Assembly (NCBI GenBank): GCA_951799425.1
Contig: OX637406.1
Span: 28,762,390-28,826,389 of the forward strand
Length of the DNA: 64,000 nt
From: Ilex aquifolium
Lineage: Eukaryota; Streptophyta; Magnoliopsida; Aquifoliales; Aquifoliaceae
Reading direction: 5' to 3'
Below, in pieces: positions 22,626 to 34,350 of the stretch. The notes under the pieces were generated by a model, which ran no database searches, was not told where the DNA came from, and saw only the letters and a program-made list of their open reading frames with translations. Numbering within the stretch: the stretch's first letter is position 1; the number at the start of each line of letters is the position of its first letter. Both the position numbers and the translations under genes were made by a program.

Positions 22626-25457
22626 TGTGACGACCCAAATCCAGGGGTCCTTTCTCAACCGTTGATCACCCATCAATCCGCGGAAGTATCTGTAAATGTC
22701 GCATAACCCGACACCATGTCATCACATCCCCTTCACCGGGATCATACCCAATACAAAGTTTGGGCAGAGTCTCCCTTGTACCGGAGCACTCCCAAACGCA
22801 TAACCTAGGCACATATCAATCACTTGACTATTTCAAGGTCCAGTCCCCATCAATTTACACTTAACATTAAAGCAATTACATCCTTTAAGCAAGAAGGCTC
22901 AAGACCCGAAGGCTTCGCAAGTTATATTTAATTTTTGAAAAGTTTGAAAGAGGTACTGGTACCTCTTACACGTGGTACCAGTACTTGAGCCTTCTGCTAA
23001 ATAGGTATCGGTACCTGATTAACTGGGTATCGATACCTTGACCTTTATTTCTCAGATTCCTTCCAGTTGTCAGGTGCCAGTACCTAGGTGACAGGGTACC
23101 GACAACTGAGTCTACTATTTGCTAGGTACTTCAATAATAGACCCCTGTTGGCATTCCAGCCTTCCTTCGCCTTTCAGGGCCTACCCGAAAGAGAATTCAG
23201 TACTTCTTGGTCGTGAATATCTGAACTGGTTGTTCACTGTTCAAGAATTCTTGTTTAGGCAGTTCATACCATCCATACATAGTGTTTTGATCTAAGATTT
23301 CAATACCTACACGTCGTAGTACCGGTACCTGAGCCCTTTGTCCGTTGAGGTACCGGTACCTGAACCCTCTGGAATCCAGGTACTGGTACTCGTATGTCGA
23401 GATACTTGCACCTGGCCCATCCAACAGTGTGGTACTAGTACTTAAACACTTAGGTACCTGTACTTGGGCCCAGATTTCCCCCAAGTTCATTCCAATCCCA
23501 TTTCGAGTTCACCCAAACTCACATAGCATTCAATTATGCTCAAAAAACAATCCATAAGAGTACGTTACATGTTCTCCTACCATAATTTACAATTCAAAAT
23601 AAATTACAAAAATTGTTTTACAAAAATGCAATTTAAAGCCACATTCCAACTTCTTCTCAACAAGGACCAAGTGAGGGTCGTCCATTGGCGCTTGTCTCAT
23701 ACCTGAAATATTGTCCCCATAAAGAGTGAGTCACGCTCAATAGGGTATCTTCTAATAAGGCTACCTCCTAACCCAGATGTATATGAAATGTTCACATGCA
23801 ATACAACAATCAATCAAACATCCATTCAAGAATATGCAATTTATAATGGATTTCACAATGTCATGCCATGTCATGAGGTGATACTCACACATGCAATGCA
23901 ACCCAAGCACTCCACCGACTCCCATAACACATGCAATGTCATGCGTATGCATCCAAGCATTCCAAGCCCAAACCATTGATGTTACACATCCAATGACCAT
24001 TTATAAATATCGGGTCTTTCTTGGGGTGGGTATTTATGGACTTCCACCAACAGGTACCCAATCAACACGGTATCTATGGACTTCCACCAATGGCTCCGCG
24101 TGCGCTGACACATTTTATGGACTCAATACCAATGGAGAATCTAGCCCTTCTTGCTAATCCGACCCTTGTTTTCAATGCAACCCGTGCGACTCAGTCGAAC
24201 CTAGATCCAACTTTTTCGAGCCCACATATCAACCCACCAAGAATGGTGTTTGATCAAATCATGCACACACACCCACACTTATGTCACACGCCCACGAATG
24301 TGATGTTTCCCATGCATATGCAATGTAATGTACAATTACAATTACCATGCCAAGTTCAACATATCATGAGCATATAATGAACATGTTCAATCTCTATCAA
24401 CATTTCCCCAATTCATCATTTGTTAATTGTATCATAAGTATATAATCACAATTCCCAACATCATCAAGCATGTTATATAATTTTCATTCAAATAACATAC
24501 TAAACTCATCCAAGGAATTTTATCAAACACCAATATGGCACAAAAATTATGTAAACAAATAACATGCCCAATTCATCACATTATCCATGAAATTTCCCAA
24601 ATCAAGAAATTTCATCAAACCCATTCATACAAGAATTGGTTTTAGCATTTTCCTATACCCATTTCATCCTCTAACAATCCTAGGTATGTGTTATACATGA
24701 GATTTCATCTCTAACTCCCTACCCATTTCATATTGCAACCCTATGTTGGAATAAAACTAATTAGGAAAGGAACCCTACCTCTTAAAGCGTAATGCATGCA
24801 GTAAAAACTCTAAGAAACCTAACTCAAGCTTCAAAGACTTGATCCTAACAATCTTGTTCTTGAGACTTTGGCGAAACCCACAAAATTTGGTACGTACTTG
24901 TAGCTCTTGTCGCGTAGAACACTTTTTATTCTTGGCTCGAAGCAATCTGAAGGACGGATAGCCTTAGATCTCAAGAGAAAGCTTGGAGAACCCTTATTTT
25001 TCCCTCTCTACTTTCTCTCTCTATTGAAATAGCTGGTGTAAATGGGGAGAAAATCTAATTTTTCTCTCCTATTTATACCCTCTAATATTTGGCCCACATT
25101 AAGCCACACGTGTCTCTTTTTTCTGATCCGATTTCATCCCGAATCAATTAAATCTCGTCTCATGTTAAGTTCAATATCTTTTATTTGAACTAAATTTAAA
25201 TTTTCTCCATGTTTTGCAATTAAAACTAGATCGCATTTATTTTAGTCGTGCGATGCTCGATCGCATCGTAAAACGCAAAAAATCTGACTATCTTGGAATT
25301 TGACGAAAATTGACAGAGTAACTAGATTTCGCGAGAAGAATCCAATGGTGAGGTCCATTTCGTCATCTGAGTTTTTGAAAAATTCAGATTTTTAACCCGT
25401 ACCGTGATGACAAATTACTGTTTTGTCTTTTTTCATAAAATTTTCCCGAATTTTACA
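22626..25457 (-). mobile_element. Solo LTR (2832 bp), chromovirus-type, TSD CTTTG
   Basis: Flanked by perfect CTTTG at 22621-22625 and 25458-25462. On the plus strand it runs from TGTGACGACCC to GAATTTTACA, so on the minus strand it starts TGTAAAATTC. It is related to 6702-8846 (shared TGAGC...GACTCAC and GAGACTCTGCC blocks) but about 700 bp longer, largely because of the GGTACC palindrome-rich segment. No coding sequence is attached. Frames at 23197-24377 reflect the repeats, not genes. Confidence 0.9.
22955..23475. repeat. GGTACC-type palindrome cluster
   Basis: A dozen or so variants of GGTACCGGTACC or GGTAC(T/C)(G/A)GTACC occur, for example near 22962, 22980, 23007, 23028, 23320, 23350, 23385, 23440 and 23453. 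Many are separated by 25-45 bp. The short LTR relative at 6702-8846 lacks this segment. Confidence 0.9.
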
Positions 25458-27352
25458 CTTTGAATGGAGACTTGGCTAGTTTTGGATTAGTGGATTCACC
25501 AGTAGACATTTAATGCTAAACAAAGATGAATTATGGAAATCTAACCTAAAAGAAAAGAATATGGCGGCATGCAAAGAATCTACAAAACAATTAAAAGATG
25601 GAACAAAGTTATCTAGAAAAAATTGTCTCCAAGTAATTTGTTGGTGAAGGAGGATTCTTCCTTTATTTTTGCTTCACAAAATTGCTCCTTTTGATCCCCG
25701 GTGAAGCTTGAGGTCGAACTATAGAGATTAAGGGAATTTGAAGGCAGAGTTAAAGGAAGAACAATAAAGATTTTCGTAAAGGTTGAATTGGTTAGACAAC
25801 AATTGTAACTAAATTTGAAAGAAATAACTATTGGGAAATGACCTTTTAGCTTCGGGATTTGGATCTATTCATGTTCATCAGATAATGATATTTATGCAAT
25901 GTATAATAACTCAGTTGATTTCCATCGTTAGTGCAGTTAACCAGAAAATATTACTTTGAACACAATTGATTTAATTTATATGAAAATAAGATTTGTAGAA
26001 CTAGTTTTATAAAACTCACATGGAAGTGTAAGTATTGAATATACTAAGAACTCAATCTTATTAATAAATAATTAATTAATTGAACAGAGTATAAAGCTTT
26101 GTTAAACATTCAATCAATCTTGAAAAGGACTAAAGATTTATCGTTAAGATCAAAATAAGAATTGCATAGCATAATCATTCAATAAAACCATCACAAATCC
26201 ATACCTTAATTAAAAGAAGAAGAATAGGTAGATGAAGGATTCTAGTACTCCCAATTTCGTGCCTCCTACCTTTATATGTACTACAAACAATAGTGTAAGA
26301 ATAAACGTTACCCTTAAGTGGAATGGATTGTCCCTCACAATGAAACACGTGAGATTAAGGCACTACCTAGAAGGTGGTGAATAGGTGAATCCAATTTTTC
26401 GCTCAAACATACACCAATTTTAAACCTAATTCTACCACAATTACCTTTAGAAATTAAGTGTCAAAACCGATTTTAAACAAGAACAACCCTATGAACTATT
26501 AAGATTAAAGTTATCAATTTGTCAATTTTAAGCTTAACACTCAATCACTTACGGTTATCTAATCCAAGGCAACAAACTACCAACCAAACCACTATGAATG
26601 ATCAAACAATCAAACCATAAAACACATAGTGCCCATGTGTGCATCAAATTACAAGTGTGCATGATAAAAACAATAAAGAACACAAGCAATTTGTTGACAC
26701 AAAAATCGTCCTTGGGAAAAACCGCGAGTAACCACTTGGGGCTCACCAAAGCATAAACCACTATCCCAACGTTAATCTACAAGTACTCGAATCTTATATC
26801 TAATCCAATAATATATTTAGACACTCCTTTCTGTAACACCCCGCATTTTCTTTTATATATATGTATATAGATATATAGTAAATAATTGTTGTAAAAATGT
26901 GGATATGTGTAATGATGTAAGAATGAACTATATAGATTGTAATAGTAGGAGAAATGCTAGAGATGCATATGGATTGGGAGGTTGGAGTTTTCAAGACGTT
27001 TAAACTTGGAAAGGGTGATTAGATGAATTTCTAAAGATTTTTAGGTCAAAATAAGGTGTCCATTGAATCCGGAAGGTCAAACAACCTTGGGAGAGGTAAT
27101 ATGAGGTGTATTGGAAGTTAGGAAGTAATTCGGGAGTAAAGACACACTTGGAGAGAATTTGGGTAAAAAGGAGTTGGGACACCTTCTAGTATTTTGGTCA
27201 TAAATTTTTATCCTTATGTCCAATTGATCTGAAATTTCGACAGTAGATAGTAGACATCTAGGGCTACAAAAGTGTATCTCATGAAAATTTTCCAATTCTA
27301 CCTCTAAATGGGTCAAAACTTTCCTGGAAGTCGAAGCAGCCAAAGTGTACCG

Positions 27353-27456
27353 GAACACCGTACCGGTACGCCCGAACCAGTAGCTTAACCGTACCGGTAC
27401 CGAGTACCGGTACTATACCGTACCGGTACCGCGTACCGATACGATTTTTCTGACAC
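27353..27456 (+). repeat. CCGTACCGGTACCG palindrome cluster in the B2 LTR
   Basis: Several overlapping variants of ACCGTACCGGTAC and GAGTACCGGTACT lie within 104 bp, repeated at 32612-32700 in the other LTR. They lie just upstream of the C/T-rich block tctcattcttcactccac. Confidence 0.9.
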
Positions 27457-28098
27457 TCGCCGAACAGTTAAAAAGTCGGGATTTTTGGGTTTAAAACACC
27501 ACCTCAAGCCCTCATTTGTCTCATTCTTCACTCCACTCTCATCCTAAACACTTTAGAACCCTAGGAGGAAATAAAGGAGGAGAAATAAACACAAGATCAC
27601 GAGGGAGTTACACTTTCAAAAAGATCAAAGCCCTAGATTTCAAGAACATCAAGGTAGGGGTTTCCTTCCATTCACTTACATTGAGGCTAGGGTTATTATA
27701 TATGTATGATTTTGACTTCTAATCATATCTATTGGCTATGGGTTCCTTGTCTCTTGGTATTATTGCAAACTTGATTATGTTTTGAGAAAAGTTATGGGTG
27801 AAGAGCCATAAGAAAACTTAGTTTTTGAGAAACATGGATTTCTCTCTCTATCTTCACTCAAATTTGGTTTTGAAAACTATAGTGCTTTGTGTTGAGTATT
27901 GAAATGCTATTGTACATGATCTCTTGTATTTTTCTTCATGGTTATTTGAAATTGTCTCATGATGGATTTGTGGATTTTGTGGAATTTGCGTGAGAATTTG
28001 GGGGTTTATGGTACTGTTAGAATGTGAGATATTTGTGGGAATTTTATCGCTTGCATGGTTGTACGATACAAACATGGATTACTATGGACCGGGTATCA

Positions 28099-28206
28099 TG
28101 TAGTGGGTAGACGTCTTTGTATGCCACGCGGGTATGAACTTTTCCTACCACATGGAGTGGGTAGATGCCTTTGTACGCCGTGTGGGTATGAACTTTTCCT
28201 ATCACT
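28099..28206 (+). repeat. 54-bp direct duplication in the B2 LTR
   Basis: Two adjacent 54-bp units (28099-28152, 28153-28206) share AGTGGGTAGA and GGGTATGAACTTTTCCTA. They recur at 33356-33463 in the 3' LTR, so the duplication predates the insertion. Confidence 0.9.
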
Positions 28207-28964
28207 AATGATCACGGGTTAGTAACGTGGGTTGTATCGGGCACACAGTGTGGGTCATCGTGCATTGTACCAGAAATTGTTTTGACAAGAGTTTCGGGAA
28301 GTATGGGATTCCGCGAGAACTTGTTGAAAACGGTTTATGGTAGAATGAATTACCAATGGTATATTGTGTTTATTTATCCATTTCAATTACTGTTGCTATC
28401 TAAACTTGAGATCTGTTTAAATGTCCTCGTTTTACTTCAAATGTTATATATGTTAGTTGTGAAATGAGACCGGCCGTTTTATATACTTTTCTAAACCTTG
28501 TTTGGGTTTGGGAGGATTTTTCTACAGAGCTTCGTGCTCACCCCCTACAGTTGAACATTTTTCAGAGTTTGTGCCAGAGGATGAGCTAGGTGCTAACGAG
28601 CCGGGCCATGGAGAGGCTTCACTCGAGGGATACTTGGATCCCGAGTGGGATATCTAGAGATGTCTTTGACTTTTGTTCTAGACTAGAATATTCGTTTGAA
28701 ACACTGTATAGTCTAGATCTCTTTTGTAATTTCCGCTGCGCTATAATAGTCAATGTTTTCTTTGGAAAATGTAAATGCCATTGTTGGGCTTATTCTTTTG
28801 ATATTGTGGCCATGGCTTGGCTTATTCTTTTGGGGATGATATTGTAAATTCTATGGATGATGAATGGAAAATTTTCTTATGGATGGATTATCTTAGTGCT
28901 CTCATTGTGTCAATGGTTTTAGAATGTAATGCCGTCCAGGGTGTGTTTTGGGGCGTTACAAAGT

Positions 28965-28976
28965 TGGTATCAGAGC
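28965..28976 (+). other. B2 primer binding site (initiator tRNA-Met type)
   Basis: TGGTATCAGAGC lies four bases after the 5' LTR, as in B1. Confidence 0.95.
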
Positions 28977-29129
28977 TTAGGCTTTAGGTCTTACATGGGA
29001 GCTGTAGGTTATGGATTACCACTAGAAAGGTAGGACTAGGTTGAAGGAACCGTAGGCTTGCATTTGTTTGAAGTTAGGTGTTTATCAGATAGGTTAGATT
29101 CATGGTATATTTAGGTTAAGGGTTAATTA

Positions 29130-29970
29130 TTTGTTCGAATTCGATGAGTTGTCTCGCTACGCAATCAAGTTTGTGGTCACTGAGGCAAGGAGGGCTAAAC
29201 GCTTTGAACAAAATTTGAGGCCTTCCATCCGCGAGAAGCTGGTTACACTCTTAATTCGAGAATACAAGATCTCATGAACGTGGACGTGGACGTGGACGTG
29301 GACGCGGTTGAACAAAGACTTCAGACAGTTGGAGAAGATGGAGTTACTCAGACAAGAGCAGGCATGGACCCGCGCCAATGCTTTGCATGCGAAGAGTATG
29401 GGCACTTCAAACATAGATGCCCCTCGTTTCCCCCAATGACCAAGCAAGCAATCGAGCAAGTACCAGCAAACAAGCCACCTCTACAAAGGCCAGCACAGCA
29501 GAGACCTCAGATAGCTCGAGGACCGGGAGGTGTACCAGAGAGAATAGGCACGGATGCACGCCGATGTTTTGCCTGTGGAGGTGTTGGGCACTTCATAGAT
29601 AATTGTCCATTGCTTTCTACCAAGACCAACCAAGCAACTGGGCGAGTGAATGCAAACAGGCCATCGCTACGACAGCCACTACCACCACAGAGACCGTTAC
29701 AAGCTCATGCCACCGGCGGTGCCAATCAAGGAAGGGTTTTTGCTTTGACTCAACCGGAGGAAGATGCCTCCAACGCCGTTGTGGAAGGTATTGTTCTTCT
29801 CTACCATTCTTGGGCCCGAATTTTATTGGATTCCTATGCGACTTATTCTTTTCTACGTACTGTGTACGCTGTGGAATTGGGATTGGGTTCCGAGAAGCTA
29901 GAACTTACTGTATATGTTAACTTGCCTACGGGAAAACAAGGGGATACCAGTAGGGTTTATTTATATGTAA
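29130..29970 (+). pseudogene. B2 gag C-terminal part and protease start
   Basis: Words such as LSRYA and RAKRFEQNLRPSIREKL match the end of the chromovirus gag core. A GTGGAC hexamer run follows (about 29278-29309), then two CCHC zinc knuckles, CFACEEYGHFKHRC and CFACGGVGHFIDNC. B1 shows only one. RNA binding is the known role of these knuckles. The region then enters protease-like sequence (about 29790-29960, VYAVELGLGSEKLE) before the minisatellite begins. It is not whole. Confidence 0.85.
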
Positions 29971-30229
29971 TATTTGACTCTAATTTATATCTACTTGCTA
30001 TGGAATCATCATGTCTTGCCATTCTGGATAATACTACCTTGTCCCAAAATATATTATGGTGGGGTAAACCCTAAATCTTTTCATATGCCTTCAAACCCTA
30101 GTTTACAAAGGAGATGTGTTTTTCTCTTGATTTCTCCTTTGTTCTTGATTCCCGAACTTAAATATTATTTGTGCTAAGCTATGTTATGGGTGGGTGACCA
30201 CCAAATCCTTTTGGTATGCCCTTGAAATC

Positions 30230-31335
30230 CTAGTTTTCAAGGGAGAGGTGTTTTCTCTTTATCTTGCCTCTGTCATTGATTTCAAACCTTGATAGTCGGT
30301 TGTTATCGATTCCAATACATGATTGTTACTTTATCTCTGATTCCAAGCTCGATATCCGTTGTTATTGATCTCGAGACTTAATTGTTTCCTTGTCCTTAAC
30401 TTCCTAAGCTTAATGATCCATTTGTTCTTGGTATCAAAAATTTGATATTCGTTTGTTATTGATTCTACCATTGTGATTCAATTATTTTCAATATTCAATA
30501 CTTGATATTCTTTATTCTTGGTTCCAAGACTTGAGTGTTCTTTTGGTCTTGATTTCTAAGCTTCATAATCCTTTGTTCTTGATTTCACACCTTGATAGTC
30601 GTTTGTTATTGATTTCCATACATGATTGTTCCGTTAAATCTTAATTTCTCCTTTGTTCATGACTTTCAAGCTTGATACGCTTTTATTCTTGATTTCCAAG
30701 CTTAATATTCATTTTCTCTTGATAGCCAAATTTGATATTCATTTGATTGATTCTAACTATTGTAATTTTTGTATTCTTGATATTCAATATTTGACATCCT
30801 TTGGTTCTTGATTTCAAGACTTGGTTGTTCCTTTGTTTTTAATTTCCCCAGGCTTGATGATCCATTGGTTCTTGATAGCCAAATTTAATATTCATTTTTT
30901 ATTGATTCTAACCCTTGTGATTCATTTATTCTTGATATTCAATACTTGATATTCATTGGTTCTTGATTTCAAGACTTGACATTCAGTTGCTCTTGATTTC
31001 AATACTTGATTTCTCCTTGTCCTTGAGTTCAAAACTTGATACTCCTTAGTTCTTGGTTACAAAGCTTGATATGCATCTGTTATTGACTCCAAGACTCGAT
31101 TGTTACTTTGTTCTTGATTTCAAGCTTTGATTGTTTCTTATTTTGATTCCAAAGCTTGATATGAGTTTGTTATGGAATTCGAGACTTGATTGTTCCTTTA
31201 TTTTGGATTCCAAAAACTTGAGATTCGTTTGTTATTAATTTCAAACCTTGCTTGTTCTTTTGTTCTTGATTTCCAAGCTTGATAGCCATTTATTCTTGAT
31301 TCCAAAGCTTGATTATTTATTTGCTCATGAATTCA
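30230..31335 (+). repeat. Degenerate ~30-bp minisatellite inside B2
   Basis: About 36 diverged copies of a 30-31-bp unit with the rough consensus CTTGATTTCAAGACTTGAT, then ATTCATTTGTT. Spacing is clearest at 30960-31140. It occupies the place where reverse transcriptase to integrase core would lie. Stretches on both sides (29970-30230 and 31335-31530) match neither B1 nor the array. Confidence 0.9.
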
Positions 31336-31539
31336 AAACTCTAGTGATTGGTAGTGACCACTAAAATGGTATTTTCGATGATATTATGTTAATTTTTCTT
31401 AAATTATTTCGTTGGAAAAAAAAAATGTATATGGATTTGGAAGCAAAAATGGGAGGACAAGTTTGGTTAGGTTTCAACTGTAACCTTTGGTGGATTGTAA
31501 TTTATATCAGAGTGCGCAGCGAACTAACATAGTAAGGAC

Positions 31540-32075
31540 AACAATGGGGAAACTACGGAGAAGATTCAACTCATCCGAGAGAGGCTACGAACGGCGCAAA
31601 GTAGACAGAAGAGCTATGCGGACCACAGAAGAAGACCCTTAGAATTCAAGGTGGGAGACTACGTATTTCTCAAGGTGTCACCCAAGAAGGGCGTGTTTCG
31701 ATTCGGCAAGAAGGGGAAGTTAGCACCAAGATATACCGGACCATTTGAGATAATCAAAGTGGTAGGCAGGGCGGCATATCAACTTCGACTACCAGCCCAG
31801 CTATCTGGAGTACATGACGTGTTCCATGTGTCGATGTTGAGAAAGTGTCAATCGGATGCAACTCCGGTTGTAGACTTGGAAGATATTGAAATTCAAGCCA
31901 GAGCAACCTATGAAGAACAACCGGTGAAAATTCTCGACGCCAAGGAAAAAGTGTTTCGCAACAAAGTTATCAGATTGGTAAAGGTTTGGTGGCAACACCA
32001 TGGAGTGGAGGAAGCTACATGGGAACCGGAGCAAGAAGTGCGGGAGAAGTATCCCTTTTTGTTCTCTACCTGAGG
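31540..32075 (+). pseudogene. B2 integrase C-terminal part with chromodomain
   Basis: It closely matches the end of the B1 integrase: RERLRTAQSRQKSYAD, VGDYVFLKVSPKKGV, RYTGPFEIIK (GPY/F module), HDVFHVSMLRKCQS. It ends with a chromodomain from EEQPVKILDAKE to WWQHHGVEEATWEPE. The catalytic core is not present, so it could not integrate DNA by itself. Its role, if any, in B2 is unknown. Confidence 0.95.
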
Positions 32076-32076
32076 T

Positions 32077-32114
32077 AAGTTTCGAGGACGAAACTTTCTT
32101 TAAGGGGGGTGGAT
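32077..32114 (+). other. B2 hairpin and polypurine tract
   Basis: Perfect 8-bp stem AAGTTTCG/CGAAACTT with loop AGGA (32077-32096), then TAAGGGGGGTGGAT up to the LTR. The arrangement is identical to B1. Confidence 0.9.
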
Positions 32115-34217
32115 TGTAACACCCCGTATTTTCTTTTATATATATGTATATAGATATATAGTAAATAATTTTTGTAAAAATATGGATATGTGTAATGATG
32201 TAAGAATGAACTATATAGATTGTAATAGTAGGAGAAATGCTAGAGATGCATATGGATTGGGAAGTTGGAGTTTTCAAGACGTTTAAACTTGGAAAGGGTG
32301 ATTAGATGAATTTCTAAAGATTTTTAGGTCAAAATAAGGTGTCCATTGAATCCGGAAGGTCGAACAACCTTGGGAGAGATAATATGAGGTGTATTGGAAG
32401 TTAGGAAGTAATTCGGGAGTAAAGACACACTTGGGACACCTTCTAGTATTTTGGTCATAACTTTTTATCCTTATGTCCAATTGATCTGAAATTTGTACAG
32501 TAGATAGCAGACATCTAGGGCTACAAAAGTGTGTCTCATGAACATTTTCCAATTCGACCTCTAAATGGGTCAAAACTTTCCTGGAAGTTGAAGCAGCCAA
32601 AGTGTACCAGAACACCGTATCGGTACGCCCGAACCAGTAGCTTAACCGTACCGGTACCGAGTACCGGTACTATACCGTACCGGTACCGCGTACCGGTACG
32701 ATTTTTCGGACACTCGCCGAACAGTTAAAATGTCGGGATTTTTGGGTTTAAAACACCACCTCAAGCCCTCATTTGTCCCATTCTTCACTCCACTCTCATC
32801 CTAACCACTTTAGAACCCTAGGAGGAGATAAAGGAGGAGAAAGAAACACAAGATCACGAGGGAGTTACACTTTCAAAAAGATCAAAGCCCTAGATTTCAA
32901 GAACATCAAGGTAGGGGTTTCCTTCCATTCACTTACATTGAGGCTAGGGTTATTATATATGTATGATTTTGACTTCTAATCATATCTATTGGCTATGGGT
33001 TCCTTGTCTCTTGGTATTATTGCAAACTTGATTATGTTTTGAGAAAAGTTATGGGTGGAGAGCCATAAGAAAACTTAGTTTTTGAGAAACATGGATTTCT
33101 CTCTCTATCTTCACTCAAATTTGGTTTTGAAAACTATAGTGCTTTGTGTTGAGTATTGAAATGCTATTGTACATGATCTCTTGTATTTTTCTTCATGGTT
33201 ATTTGAAATTGTCTCATGATGGATTTGTGGATTTTGTGGAATTTGCGTGAGAATTTGGGAGTTTATGGTACTGTTAGAATGTGAGATATTTGTGAGAATT
33301 TTATCGCTTGCATGGTTGTACGATACAAACATGGATTACTATGGACCGGGTATCATGTAGTGGGTAGACGTCTTTGTATGCCACGCGGGTATGAACTTTT
33401 CCTACCACATGGAGTGGGTAGATGCCTTTGTACGCCGTGTGGGTATGAACTTTTCCTATCACTAATGATCACGGGTTAGTAACGTGGGTTGTATCGGGCA
33501 CACAGTGTGGGTCATCGTGCATTGTACCAGAAATTGTTTTGACAAGAGTTTCGGGAAGTATGGGATTCCGCGAGAACTTGTTGAAAACGGTTTATGGTAG
33601 AATGAATTACCAATGGTATATTGTGTTTATTTATCCATTTCAATTACTGTTGCTATCTAAACTTGAGATCTGTTTAAATGTCCTCGTTTTACTTCAAATG
33701 TTATATATGTTAGTTGTGAAATGAGACCGGCCGTTTTATATACTTTTCTAAACCTTGTTTGGGTTTGGGAGGATTTTTCTACAGAGCTTCGTGCTCACCC
33801 CCTACAGTTGAACATTTTTCAGAGTTTGTGCCAGAGGATGAGCTAGGTGCTAACGAGCCGGGCCATGGAGAGGCTTCACTCGAGGGATACTTGGATCCCG
33901 AGTGGGATATCTAGAGATGTATTTGACTTTTGTTCTAGACTAGAATATTCGTTTGAAACACTGTATAGTCTATATCTCTTTTTTAATTTCCGCTGCGCTA
34001 TAATAGTCAATGTTTTCTTTGGGAAATGTAAATGCCATTGTTGGGCTTATTCTTTTGATATTGTGGCCATGGCTTGGCTTATTCTTTTGGGGATGATATT
34101 GTAAATTCTATGGATGATGAATGGAAAATTTTCTTATGGATGGATTATCTTAATGCTCTCATTGTGTCAATGGTTTTAGAATGTAATGTCGTCCAGGGTG
34201 TGTTTTGGGGTGTTACA
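32115..34217 (+). repeat. B2 3' LTR
   Basis: 2103 bp, matching 26832-28960 almost throughout; it ends TTTTGGGGTGTTACA and CTTTC follows. Confidence 0.95.
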
Positions 34218-34350
34218 CTTTCCTTCAATAGATCTCTCCACCATATGTACCTACTGATGTCATGGATAGCTTCACTTGAACTCCCCACCGCTCGGTTCAT
34301 TTAGGCCTCGAGATATCCTATGTCTCACCCAAGACTCCCGGCATGGACAC

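Larger units (their letters stand above)
21990..26350 (-). mobile_element. Athila-like 5' end (A4): LTR, leader and gag; split by a solo LTR
   Basis: Read on the minus strand this holds an Athila-like LTR (about 26350-25690), a leader (25690-25463, resuming at 22620) and gag. The LTR matches the A3 LTR in inverse orientation. A TATA-like ACATATAAAGG lies near 26275. The solo LTR 22626-25457 sits in the leader. No pol is present. Old and decayed. Confidence 0.6.
26832..28960 (+). repeat. B2 5' LTR
   Basis: It starts TGTAACACCCCG and ends TTTTGGGGCGTTACA. It contains a GGTACC-type palindrome cluster (27353-27456) and a 54-bp direct duplication (28099-28206). Its small ORFs recur in the 3' LTR and are not genes. 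Confidence 0.95.
26832..34217 (+). mobile_element. Chromovirus derivative B2, non-autonomous, young
   Basis: A 7.4-kb insertion flanked by perfect CTTTC (26827-26831 and 34218-34222). Parts in order: 5' LTR, initiator-Met primer site, gag-like sequence with two zinc knuckles and a protease start, a 30-bp minisatellite interior, integrase C-terminal part with chromodomain, hairpin plus polypurine tract, 3' LTR. No reverse transcriptase, RNase H or integrase core is visible, so it would need enzymes from a relative. The two LTRs differ by only about 1.5-2% by eye, so it moved recently, perhaps within the last million years. The coding part is not whole. Confidence 0.9.
26355..34350 (-). mobile_element. 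Copia-like LTR or dispersed repeat, minus copy, split by B2
   Basis: The parts at 26355-26831 and 34223-34350 match, in inverse orientation, the repeat at about 3110-5935 (outside its solo LTR). This copy lacks the solo LTR and so shows the empty site. B2 is inserted near the middle with a CTTTC duplication. I see no coding part. Confidence 0.5.

Noticed and set aside
23197-24377. Set of overlapping ORFs on both strands
   Set aside because: They lie in a solo LTR and reflect GGTACC repeats and chance openness.
28282-28847. ORFs repeated at 33539-34104
   Set aside because: Same reason: B2 LTR copies.
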